Part shown: positions 1-9,568 of the stretch, piece after piece
How positions within the stretch are numbered: position 1 is the first letter of the stretch
Layout of the letters: each line of letters starts with the position of its first letter
NCBI GenBank assembly: GCA_037447655.1
Contig: JBBHKE010003364.1
Location: 218,549 to 282,548, forward strand
Length of the DNA: 64,000 nucleotides
Direction: 5' to 3'
From: Zygnema cylindricum
Lineage: Eukaryota > Streptophyta > Zygnematophyceae > Zygnematales > Zygnemataceae
Notes under the pieces: model-generated
The model's database searches: none
What the model saw: only the letters and a program-made list of their open reading frames with translations
Told to the model about the DNA's origin: nothing
Position numbers and translations under genes: made by a program

Positions 1-461
1 CAATTAGGGTAACCTTCCATCATGCGAAAAGTGGGGTTGTTTACTGGAGAAACTACCCTTCCGTACTAGGCCGTACTGTTTTTTTTTTTTTTTTACAAAA
101 GATGTTTACTAAAAATTCGTTGAGATTCTCCAGACTTCTTGGCGAAAAACACCACCGTCCAATTTTCAATTTTCGACGCAAACGCCCCTTGTTTCCATTA
201 CCTAGTTAGTCTCCTCCGACTGTCCTCGGGAGGAGAGTTAGCGATTACAGGACGCATGTATTGGACCACTTGTAAATTCAGCGTCAATCCACGACGGACG
301 TGAAGCTGTAAAGTTACATGTGGCAAATGGCGTGTCCCTTCTGATGTCAAAAAAACCACCCTGTTCGACGACAAAAACTGTTCGCCGACAAAATCTTGGT
401 AACCGAACATCCGGTCACGCCTCCTTCATAAATGTGCACAATCAAGTTGGTACAGTGATAA
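1..461. other. Intergenic, no gene seen
   Basis: I see no coding signal. The first 50 bases resemble, in inverted orientation, the sequence near 7985-8035 (shared core AAGTGGGGTTGTTTACTGG), so this is probably the edge of a dispersed repeat. A T-rich run lies at about 78-94. No target-site duplication could be recognised at the join with the LTR that follows. Confidence 0.5.
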
Positions 462-1450
462 TGCATTCACATACAAAATACAGGAAGCCTCTAAATAGTA
501 TTTAACTAACCCACTTCAAGCCACAACCACTGCTGTCCAGGAAGGCAAAATGACAGTTTGATTGCACCCCTATGCAGTCTGGACTCCCTTGAGTCCGTAG
601 CAAATATAATCACTAAAAACGCCAACCAACCGATAAGTTATGAGCCGGCAAAATGCCAATTTATACAAAGCTCTCTTAGAGAGAGGTGACTATCTATCAA
701 AATTTCCTTAGTCCTAAACCTCTCTCACAACTCCTATCTACTGAAGTACGAACCAATCATATTACTGTACTTTACATAAAGGTACTACGACCGATGTCCT
801 TTATGTATGGCCGATGTACGACAAGGCTACTGAGTGGACGCGTGTCACTTTTCCACTCGTTCGAATATTTTCCGGAATTCTCGTGACCGAATGTCATCCT
901 TCCACGCGGCGCCACGTCATACCACGTCCATAAAATCCAAAGTGACCATTCCGCGATCTCGGCGATGATGTGCGCCGTCGGATTAAATCCGACATTAAAT
1001 GTTGACCGTTTAAAACAAATGTCTGTTTCATTTGTTTCGTGCGAAATGACATTCGCACTAAACCTTAACAAGTTTTATGTCCGTTCGTCCATATTTCAGT
1101 TAAATGGTTTTTGTATTGTACAATAGTTTAAATACTAATGAAACCCTATATCTCATAACGGACTTCTACGACAGACTCGTTTGAGCTAACGGCTACGCCG
1201 CGCTTTGCCGGTCGGGGGTTCGAGTCCTGCCGGACTCAACCTTTTGTTGAGAGTGACTTAAGTCACTCTTTAGTCCTTCCTATGGAGTTGAGGCAGCCAT
1301 GGCTCCCTCGCTCTCTCTCCCTTTTAGTGACTACAAGAAGTATGGGGGCAAGAGAGAAGAGATGGAGGCAGGCTGCCTACATTTTCTTTATGTGTTTCCG
1401 CTAATTAGTTTTAGACCTAGAAAATACAACAAAAACTACTTATTTCAACA
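462..1450 (-). repeat. 3' LTR of the Copia element
   Basis: On the plus strand it begins TGCA and ends AACA. It matches the right LTR over about 488-918 and 1061-1450, but the middle (about 919-1060) is unrelated to the equivalent part of the right LTR. Its first 25 or so bases are also shortened compared with the right LTR. It contains a tRNA-like segment (about 1170-1240) and an 18-bp palindrome, GAGTGACTTAAGTCACTC, near 1250. Confidence 0.85.
1170..1240 (+). promoter_or_regulatory. tRNA-like segment with Pol III B box in the LTR
   Basis: GTTCGAGTC at 1218-1226 fits the Pol III B-box consensus GWTCRANNC exactly. It is flanked by G-rich and C-rich arms like a tRNA T-stem, and a TTTT run follows about 15 bases later. 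Upstream, TGAGCTAACGG is a poor A-box candidate. I could not fold a complete acceptor stem, so this is not called a tRNA gene. The same segment recurs at 6564-6632 in the other LTR. Confidence 0.45.
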
Positions 1451-1463
1451 TTCCCCTTATTTT
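1451..1463 (-). other. Polypurine tract of the Copia element
   Basis: On the minus strand the sequence reads AAAATAAGGGGAA directly before the TGTT start of the 3' LTR. This is the expected place and composition for the plus-strand DNA primer of an LTR element. A similar tract lies at 60889-60901 in the second Copia element. Confidence 0.75.
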
Positions 1464-1511
1464 CTAGTCTAATTTTTACTTTTATTTTAATCCACATTTT
1501 TCTCCACAGTA

Positions 1512-4500
1512 TATTTACTTTGGAGAGGGCAGAAGTTTGGTCATCATGTCAGCCACCATTTCCTCATCATATCTATATACAAGATTCACTATTTTATTCT
1601 CAACTTCTTCTCTTACAAAACTTAATCTTATGTCCATATGTTTAGCCTTAAAATGATGTTTTGGATTGGCTGCAATTGCTATGGCCGCTTGATTATCACA
1701 AAACAATTCATGCAATCCCTCCTTCATATACCCCAGTTCTTGCAGCAAGAACTTGCCCCACATCAACTCTTTCACAACAGAACAAGAGGCCATGTACTCA
1801 GCCTCCATAGTGGACTGAGCAACCACCTTTTGTTGCTTACTGTTCCTACATCAAGCACCTTCCCCAACATACAACACATACCCAGAAGTGCATCGTCTCA
1901 TAGGTGCATCCCCATAACTGGCATCACTCCAAGTGGTGATATCAGTGTGCTCCCCTCCCAAATGCAACCATAACTCTCTGGTTCTAACCAAATATCTCAT
2001 GACTCTCTTGGTTGCCTACCAGTCTCTCTTTCTAGGATCATTAAGACTCTTACTGAGGACTCCAATTGCTGCCGCTATGTCTAGTCTGGTACAATTCATC
2101 AAATATATCAAACTTCCTACGACATGTCTATAAGGGATAGACTTAATAAACTCTCTCTCCTTAGGACTCATCTGATCGTCTAAGATCATTACTCCTCCTT
2201 CTATACACCCATCACTTAATTTTTTCAAGTCCATGGGAGTGGTACAACTGTTAGCATTTTCCATCTGGAATTTCTCAAGCATATTTCCTATTGCTTCTTT
2301 CTGAGTAAGTCTAATAATCTTCTTCCCTCTATCTCTCTCCATTTGGATCCCCAAAATATATTTTTCCTCCCCTAAATCCTTCATATCAAATATGCCCCTA
2401 AGATCTTTCTTTAGCTTATTGATCTTTTCCAAATACTTACTTAACACAAGCAGATCATCCACATAAATTGCAATAAAAATGACACCATTCTCATCTTCAA
2501 ACATATCGATAGAATGGTCAGAGTTGATACGGATATATCCCAGATTGGTGAGAAACTCATCTAGTTTCTTATTCCACTGTCGGGGAGCCTGCTTCAGTCG
2601 AAATAAGGATTTTATGAGCTCGCAGACTTTGCTCTCTTCTCCTTCTTCCACGAACCCCTCGGGTTGCCTCATGAAAATTTCTTTCTCTAACTCACCATTA
2701 AGAAAAGTTGTCCTAATGTCCATCTGGTGGATTTCCATGTCTTCCGCTGCTGCCACACTGAGGAGAATCCTTACTGAGGGGAACCGAACAACTGGATCAA
2801 AGGTTTCCTCATAGTCAATCCCTTCCTTTTGAGTGAACCCCTTTGCTACCAATCGAGCCTTATATCTCTCAATGGTATTATCTAGGTTCAGTTTTAGTTT
2901 AAATACCCATTTACACCCAATACGTTTTCTGTTTGGAGGACAATCCGCTAATTCCCAAGTATTTGCTTCCATGATAGAAGCCATCTCATCATTTATGGCT
3001 CTAATCCATCTTTCTTTCTCTGGACTATTCACTACCTCCGAGTAAGACTGAGGCTCATCTGGGTGAGATAGCTTAGTTACCTTATGAGCGACCTGATTTT
3101 CTTGTATCCTTTTGCTGCTCCTCCTTCCTCCCTCAAACTTGGAAGCTGGAATGGACGGAAGTCTTGGGTTTCTTCTCATTGTCTCATCGGCTCTTTTGTC
3201 CATGGAAGCGGGTTCTGGTCCCACTTCTTGTATGTCCTCGAAATCTATAGGAGTATGTGAGGTTTCCGGTGAGTCTTCTGTATCTCGGATCTCCCTGAAT
3301 CTGCAATCATGGTTTCACTCATGTCCTTTTCGGGAACGACCAAGTTGTCCTCACTGTCGGACTCAAATCTAATTCTTATCTTCTTTGTATATTTGAAGGG
3401 GTCAAATGAATTCCCTTCATCCATGACAACTAAGTGTTTGACCAGAATTATATCTTTCTTTGCTAAGTCATACACTCTATATCCCTTAACATCCTCATCA
3501 TATCCCACAAAGTATCCAGGTTTTCCCTTGGCATCTAGTTTCCAGTTCTTCCTTTCTGTGTGAAGACTATAAACTTGGCTACCGAATACTTTAAGGTGTG
3601 AGATATCTGGTTTCCTTCCAACCCATCTCTCATAAGTTGTCACTCCCTTTACAACTGAGGTAAGGACTATATTCTTAATGTAGTTGGCACAGTTCATAGC
3701 TTCTGCCCAAAATCTCTTCCCTATTTTCTTGTTTGCCAACATACTACAGGCACTATCTCCTAAAGTTTGATTCAACCTCTCAGCTACCCCATTCTGTTCC
3801 GGGTTATATGGTACAATTTTTTGGTGCTGCACTCCCTCATCTCTTAGATATTCCTCAAACTAGTTAGAGGTATATTCCCCCCCATTATCACTCCTTATCC
3901 TCTTAATGGGGGTTTCATGCAACTTCTCACTCCAAGCTTTATATTCTTTGAAGTAAGTTGATGCTTCAGACTTTGTTTTCAAAAAGTAGACTGTAGAGTA
4001 TCTAGACTTGTCATTGGTTATTGTCATCATAAACCTCTTTCCTCCAACCGAAGGTACTTTTGCAGGTCCCCAAATATCTGTGTGGACCAAATCTAACACT
4101 TTCTCACCTCTATATGTGGCGGCTTTGGGAAAGGGAAGCTTGTGAGCCTTACCTTGAACACAACAACTACAATCATCCATCATTTCATTATCCTCAAACT
4201 GAATGCCTTCTACTACCCCAAGCTTTTTCATTTCCCTCAACCTATCAAAACGCACATGCCCCAACCGCTTATGCCAAATCATCAATTTAGGAACACCAAC
4301 ATAGTAAGCATTATTCTTTTCATTACTCGGGTTAAGCCTAAACATTCCTGGGCTTCCCTTATCTGCCGTGAAGTAAATTTCATCCCCATACTTAGCTGTA
4401 AAGATTCCCTTTCGAGAGAAGGTATCAAACTCTGTGTCATCTAACACAGATGTAGAGACAAGATTTTTACTCAGCTGAGGAACGTAAAGTACATCTGAGA

Positions 4501-4825
4501 ATGTAAGTATAGAAGTCTTACCCTCCACTAAGACTTTCTGATCTACTGATCCCACTAGATCTATAGTAACTATTCTCCCATCCCCATACTCTATCTCTAC
4601 ATTAGGGATTTCCTTTAACTTAGTGGAGAGTTCTTTATCACGACACATATGCATGGATGCACCTGAGTCGATAATCCATCCTTCTTGTGGAGCTTCCCGA
4701 ATAGCTCCAAGGGCACACTTTTGTCTCCGAGGGATCTCTTTCTCCTCCAGACTCTCGTCAAGAAGAAGCTCCCCATCCTCCTCAGAGGACTCAACCTCGG
4801 TTTCTCCTATCACTTTTGTTACCAC
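1512..4825 (-). pseudogene. Copia pol polyprotein remnant (PR-IN-RT-RH)
   Basis: Domains in order: protease with DSGASMH near 4660; GAG pre-integrase with WHKRLGH near 4280; integrase core with DLVHTDIWGP near 4090 and SDNGGEYTSN near 3880; reverse transcriptase with the YVDD box near 2455; RNase H with MEAEYMA near 1800. The frame is broken by a TAG at 3860-3862 inside the integrase, a frameshift between about 3245 and 3300 (the C-terminal integrase tail), a TAG near 2014 and a TGA near 1850 in RNase H. The reverse transcriptase itself is uninterrupted over about 400 residues (3224-2016). Divergence looks moderate, so the element is old but not ancient. Confidence 0.92.
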
Positions 4826-4879
4826 AAGTGCCTTTTTCTTCCCTCTGGAAAAACCCCCTCCACGGTTCTCTTGGAGCCT

Positions 4880-5740
4880 CAGCTCCGACAGCTGAACACA
4901 ATCTGCGATGAAGTGTCCTGGCTATTTGCAAAAGTGACAAAGACCCTTAGGGGGCCTCGGTCCTCCAAGATGATTTCTTTCCCGTTTGTACGGTTTCTTT
5001 GGATCCTTCCCCCATCGGTCCCCTCTTGCTGCTAGAGCTTGAATGCTCTTTCCTCCTCTCCTAATCTCCATTGTGTTTTCCTACACAAGTATCATTCTGA
5101 CCACTATGTTCCATTTCTATGAACTATCAGGCATTTCCGTACTCGATACACTATGTTCTCGAACTCATCTGGTAACTTCATGATAAGAGTGTTAACTTTC
5201 ATTTTTATTGTACTTGTCCACGCGGCACTTTCCATCTCCATATACAAACAAGAAAGATCATTACAGTAATCTAACATCTTTCCTCCTTTGTAAGTGTAAC
5301 TCACTACCTTTTGCTCAGCCAAGTGGAGCTTCTGTATAGTTCTTGCTCTCTTAAATCTCCACCAAACTCACCCACTAATCCTCGGCCTTGTAAATGTGAA
5401 GATGAGGAGTGGCCAAAGTTTGAGTGAGGTGCCTGAGAATGAAGTTCTTGGCAACCATGTTTACATCCTCCCACATTTGAGTATCGTTCTCCGTGGTCTT
5501 CACGGTCGCCGCTCCTTGTACTGTGGCAATAGGAGTAAGGGGTGTCTCCTTCCCTTTTCCCTTTTCGAACACACTACTGTCCCCATCATCTGCCTCCTAC
5601 GCTGAGGCAGCCGTTGCTGCAGGAAACCTTACTCCTCCAAATCTTGGTGGAGTTCCCGAATGTGGACGTTTCATTAGTCCACGGACGATAACCCAGTATC
5701 TTTTTTCGCACAAAGCTCCCATCATCATGGCTTCCCATTA
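4880..5740 (-). pseudogene. Copia gag remnant with zinc knuckle
   Basis: Gag-like text is scattered over several frames between about 5740 and 5104, including a stretch beginning AKNFILRHLTQTLATPHLH (near 5450) and LAEQKVVSYTYKGGKMLDY (near 5315). At 4890-4945 a zinc knuckle reads CHFCK-stop-PGHFIADC, i.e. C-x2-C-x4-H-x4-C with a TAG (4922-4924) in place of one residue. That frame runs on into pol. Several stops and shifts show that the gene is dead. Confidence 0.75.
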
Positions 5741-5777
5741 GATGAACCCAGATCCATTGAAGGTGGGCACCCTAGAG

Positions 5778-5791
5778 GGTGGGCCCATAAC
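5778..5791 (-). other. Primer-binding site matching the initiator tRNA-Met anticodon arm
   Basis: The plus strand reads GGTGGGCCCATAAC, one base from the LTR end (TGCA at 5793). This is the sequence of the 5' half of plant initiator tRNA-Met through its CAU anticodon loop, so the element RNA is complementary to a half tRNA and not to the tRNA 3' end (TGGTATCAGAGC would be usual in plant Copia). Drosophila copia and yeast Ty5 are known to prime in this way. The same site recurs at 54850-54863. Confidence 0.75.
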
Positions 5792-5792
5792 T

Positions 5793-6842
5793 TGCAATTA
5801 TGTGTCCTCCATTGGACCACAGAATACAGGAAGCCTCTAAATAGTATTTAATTAACCCAATTCAATCCACAACCACTGCTTTCCAGGAAGGCAAAATGAC
5901 AGTTTGACTGCATCCCTGTGCAGTCTGGACTCCCCTGAGTCCGTAGCAAAAATAATCAGTGAAAACGACCAACCAGCCGATAAGTTATGAGCCGGCAAAA
6001 ATGCTAAGTTATACAAAGCTATATTAGAGAGAGGTGACTATTTATCAAAATTTCCTAAGTCCTAAACCTCTCTCACAACTCCTATCTACTGAAGTACAAA
6101 CCAATCATATTACTGTAAAGTACATAAAGGTACTACGGCCGATGTCCTTTATATATGGCCGATGTACGACAAGGCTACTGAGTGGACGCGTGTCACTTTT
6201 CCACTCGTTCGAATATTTTCCGGAATTCTCGTGACCGAATGTCATCCTTCCACGCGGCGCCACTGTAGAAACTAATGGTTTTATTAGTATTTTCTAGGTT
6301 TGAAAAGAAATATAGAAGTCGAGGCAGTCTATCTCTAACTTCTCTCTCCAACTCTCAAACTTGTCGCAGTCACTGAGAAATTGGAGAGGAAGCTAGAGCC
6401 ATGGCTACCTTGGCTATCCTGAGGTTTACGGGAATTTTATATTAGGGTTTATAACCTTAACAAGTTCTATGTCCGTTCGTCCATATTTCAGTTAAATGGT
6501 TTTTGTATTGTACAATAGTTTAAATACTAATGAAACCCTATATCTCATAACGGACTCCTACGACAGACTCGTTTGAGCTAACGGCTACGCCGCGCTTTGC
6601 CGGTCGGGGGTTCGAGTCCTGCCGGACTCAACCTTTTGTTGAGAGCGACTTAAGTCACTCTTTAGTCCTTCCTATGGAGTTGAGGCAGCCATGGCTCCCT
6701 CGCTCTCTCTCCCTTTTAGTGACTACAAGAAGTATGGGGGCAAGAGAGAAGAGATGGAGGCAGGCTGCCTACATTTTCTTTATGTGTTTCCGCTAATTAG
6801 TTTTAGACCTAGAAAATACAACAAAAACTACTTATTTTAACA
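5793..6842 (-). repeat. 5' LTR of the Copia element
   Basis: It is 1050 bp, begins TGCAATTATG and ends TTTTAACA on the plus strand. Its start aligns with the start of the related LTR at 59825 (TGCAACTCTG), which supports the boundary. The middle (about 6262-6446) has no counterpart in the left LTR; it carries short pieces also found at the end of the LTR (attttctaggt, gaggcagtct), like a local duplication. It contains the tRNA-like segment at 6564-6632. Confidence 0.88.
6564..6632 (+). promoter_or_regulatory. tRNA-like segment with Pol III B box in the 5' LTR
   Basis: Second copy of the segment at 1170-1240. The B box GTTCGAGTC is at 6610-6618 and TTTT follows. It is nearly identical to the left LTR copy, while the neighbouring LTR middle differs. 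It lies on the strand opposite to the element's own transcription. Confidence 0.45.
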
Positions 6843-7729
6843 GCCGCGACGTTCAAAGTTTGCTGCGTCTTTTTACCTTTCCGTTTCGAAATTTTGATTT
6901 CCATTTTCAAAATCAAAATTTGGCCGCAAACTTTACGTACGAATCATAAATTACCTCTGGTCGTACAAATATGTCGTTCTGACTTTCCGTTTGTAGATTT
7001 TTTTGAGATTTTATGAATCTGGAATGTAACCTATGTGGCGTGAATCATAGTTGAGTAACGATTGTTACTGGCCTGACAAAATGGAGCAGAATTCCAGTAA
7101 ACGTTGTGAGTAGAATTGTCCGTACGTTTACTGGGACCGCCTAATGGTTTAAGTCAGAAGTAGGCGTTTTTATGGTAGGCCTTTGGTAGGCGCACAAAAC
7201 TTGGCACAAAACTCGCGCAAAGTAGGCATAGTGTATGTGTGTGCGTTGTGCACACCGTTGTACGAACGTACGAATGTGACGTATCATCATAGTACAGCGC
7301 ACGTCGCCGGACGAAGTTTTTTGGCGAACTGACACGGCGTAGGATGACATTCCGCGGAAAAAAAACCCCGGGAAAAAAAAAGCGGACGTAAGTCCTATCG
7401 TAAGTTGTGTTATGGGCTTTTCATGTGATCTTCTTAGATCGCTACTCTCATTAGAGATCGTCCGATCGTCTAAATCTGACGGTTTAAATAAAACATACCT
7501 CAAAACTCACGGAAAAATAAAAATTTGTCCGAATGTTTTTCAAAATTTAGATATGGCGTTTAATTCTCTATCGATCGATGTGCAACTCAACCCTGTTACT
7601 ATTATTTTTCATTTTGCGACCAATACAATATGGGTCTTAAGGCCATATTGTATGTTTTGCGTACAATAGGCATATTGTATGGGCCTACTTTCACCTACTT
7701 TTGAACTATGAGATGAAACATGTTTACAA
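6843..7729. other. Intergenic, no gene seen
   Basis: No coding frame with family similarity was recognised. The sequence has many GTAC and CGTACG tetramers (for example 7250-7275) and poly-A runs near 7360-7380. Confidence 0.5.
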
Positions 7730-7736
7730 GATGATT

Positions 7737-7912
7737 CCAATAAAATAGGCGTAAGATTCGACCGTTGGATGTAAGCAATCGCGCACATCGTCCAGTGTGA
7801 GGAAACTCTCCTCGCGAGGAGAGTTTCTTCACACTGGACGATGTGCGCTATTGCTTCGCGAATCTAAAATAGTGAGACATCCAACGGTCGATTCTTACGC
7901 CTATAATATTGG
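7737..7912. repeat. Foldback inverted repeat, about 175 bp
   Basis: Two long arms face each other around the centre CTCGCGAG (7811-7818). The left arm begins CCAATAAAATAGGCG and the right arm ends CGCCTATAATATTGG. Inner arms of over 30 bp are almost perfect. The right arm has about 20 extra bases (7857-7876) that break the symmetry. Similarity fades beyond 7730 and 7920. It is probably a foldback-type non-autonomous element; no coding capacity is visible. Confidence 0.8.
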
Positions 7913-8052
7913 AGCCATCCTAAAAACATGCTTCGTCATGTTTCGTCTGACGAAAAAAAATATGGTACGAATCTGTACGAAATTGTACGACTTCCAGTAA
8001 ACAACCCCACTTTTCCTCCAATGGAAGTTCACCCTTATTATTTTCTGAAAAC

Positions 8053-8546
8053 TACACCGTGAATCGCTATTAGCGTACATGACGCTAATTGGGGTACCCC
8101 TTTTTTTGGGGCAAATTCTCAAATAGAATAAAGTACGCTAAATGTTTTTTGCACGTTATTTGAGGTACCCCGCTCTATGCGGTTCACAACTGTAATTTAG
8201 AGTCCTTTTAAATAGTGTGGTGTACGGACTGTGAGATCTGTACTATTCCGTACGTTTTTAAATTTAAAAGTACAGAAAATATAATAATATATAATTGCGT
8301 AAATTTTTTCCGGCATACGCAGATGTAAAAAAAACGCGACTGCGTACGATTTGAACAATTTCGTACATCTACATGTTTTAGTGTGGACATATTACGTGCC
8401 AAATTTTTTTACAAAGCAGTTTACAAATTAGAGTACATGATAAATTAGTATCATGGTGTACCCGAAAAAACACAATTTACCGTAAAGTACGCTAATTGTT
8501 TCATTACGCTATATTTTTTATTACGCTAATAGCGATTCACGGTGTA
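8053..8546. mobile_element. TIR element (MITE-like), long form, 494 bp
   Basis: It starts TACACCGTGAATCGCTATTA and ends in the inverted copy, so the ends are TA plus CACCGTGAATCGC. TA is the likely target duplication, as in Tc1/mariner-type insertions. Internal sequence is AT-rich with repeated ACGCTAAT units. No transposase is visible. Confidence 0.8.
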
Positions 8547-8678
8547 CAGTCCTGTAGCCTCTTTTGTCACGTCTGTTTTATGTTATTATTGTACACGTGG
8601 CAGAAAGTGAATGGTTACGCAGATTTGTAGTCAGATTATGTAGATTTTACAAAGAGCAAAATTTTACACAGGATACAT

Positions 8679-9243
8679 TACACCGCCAATCGCTATTAGC
8701 GTAGTGTACGCTAATTCCGTCCCACTTTTTTTTTTTTAATTCTCCATTAGCGTAGTTCATTCTATTTTTTTCTTTACTCTATTTAGGGATAATTTTTTAG
8801 TACCGTACAAAACGGAAGTACGTTATCATTTAACTAGTTTGGTGTACGAACAGTGTCAGTTCGTACAAAATTATACCTTTTTAAGTGAAAAAGTAGAATT
8901 AATGAGTTTTAGTAACCGCGGACGCAGAAGAATGTGCGCTCTAAAAAGGGAATATAACCGGGTTGTCAAATATCACGTTCGCACATATTCGTCCAGCAAC
9001 CACGTTTCGACTGTGTGAACGTACGATTTGTGTACGATTTGTCAGATTTTGTAAAAAAACCTATATTAGTGTAAGCATATTTGCGACCGACATTTTTTTT
9101 TTTTCAAAGACCCAAATTAGAATTGTTAAACAATTAGAATGTATGTTTTTTTTCAAAAATTTCAAATTCTTAATTAGCGTAAACCACGGTAGTTTTTCCG
9201 ATACGCTAAAGAAACTTCTACGCTAATAGCGATTGGCGGTGTA
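8679..9243. mobile_element. TIR element (MITE-like), long form, 565 bp
   Basis: It starts TACACCGCCAATCGCTATTA and ends in its inverted copy (GATTGGCGGTGTA). It belongs to the same family as the element at 8053-8546, with a variant tip (CGCC in place of CGTG). Internal ACGCTAAT repeats are shared. No transposase is visible. Confidence 0.8.
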
Positions 9244-9568
9244 CTGTAGCGAAGCCACGGGGATAATTTTGCAACTCTTGTATTTATACCGACACGGGAC
9301 GTAACCCGCAGCCTCGCAGCCTCGCAGGTGAAACTGCGTCAAAGATTTGTGGCGGAAACACAAAGCAAAAATCGTCCGTTACTGTAGCGAGCCACGGACT
9401 TCAAATCTTTCACAAGTCAACGCTGACTTTCATTATTCGTACCTAGTACTTTTATTATACTTTGACCTGCATCTGTACGGTCGTACTTTAAGTGTGCTGT
9501 GCCATCATCTGTTTCAAACATTCATCGCCTTCGCAGTTTCGCTCGCCTCTTGCGTCTCCTGTGCAGCC
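9244..9568 (+). promoter_or_regulatory. Region upstream of PHS1, likely promoter/5' UTR
   Basis: It lies directly before the candidate start codon at 9569. There is a short repeat (ACTGTAGCGA followed by GCCACGG) near 9243 and 9380. No TATA box is convincing. Confidence 0.35.

Larger units (their letters stand above)
462..6842 (-). mobile_element. Ty1/Copia LTR retrotransposon, decayed, both LTRs present
   Basis: Transcription runs right to left. The 5' LTR is 5793-6842, the primer-binding site 5778-5791, gag about 4880-5740, pol about 1512-4825, the polypurine tract 1451-1463 and the 3' LTR 462-1450. The order protease, integrase, reverse transcriptase, RNase H is diagnostic of Copia (Pseudoviridae-like) elements. 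At least four in-frame stops and one frameshift in the coding region make it non-autonomous. The flanks show no matching 5-bp duplication (GATAA on the left, GCCGC on the right), which suggests that an end has been rearranged or deleted. A related element occupies 59825-64000. Confidence 0.93.
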
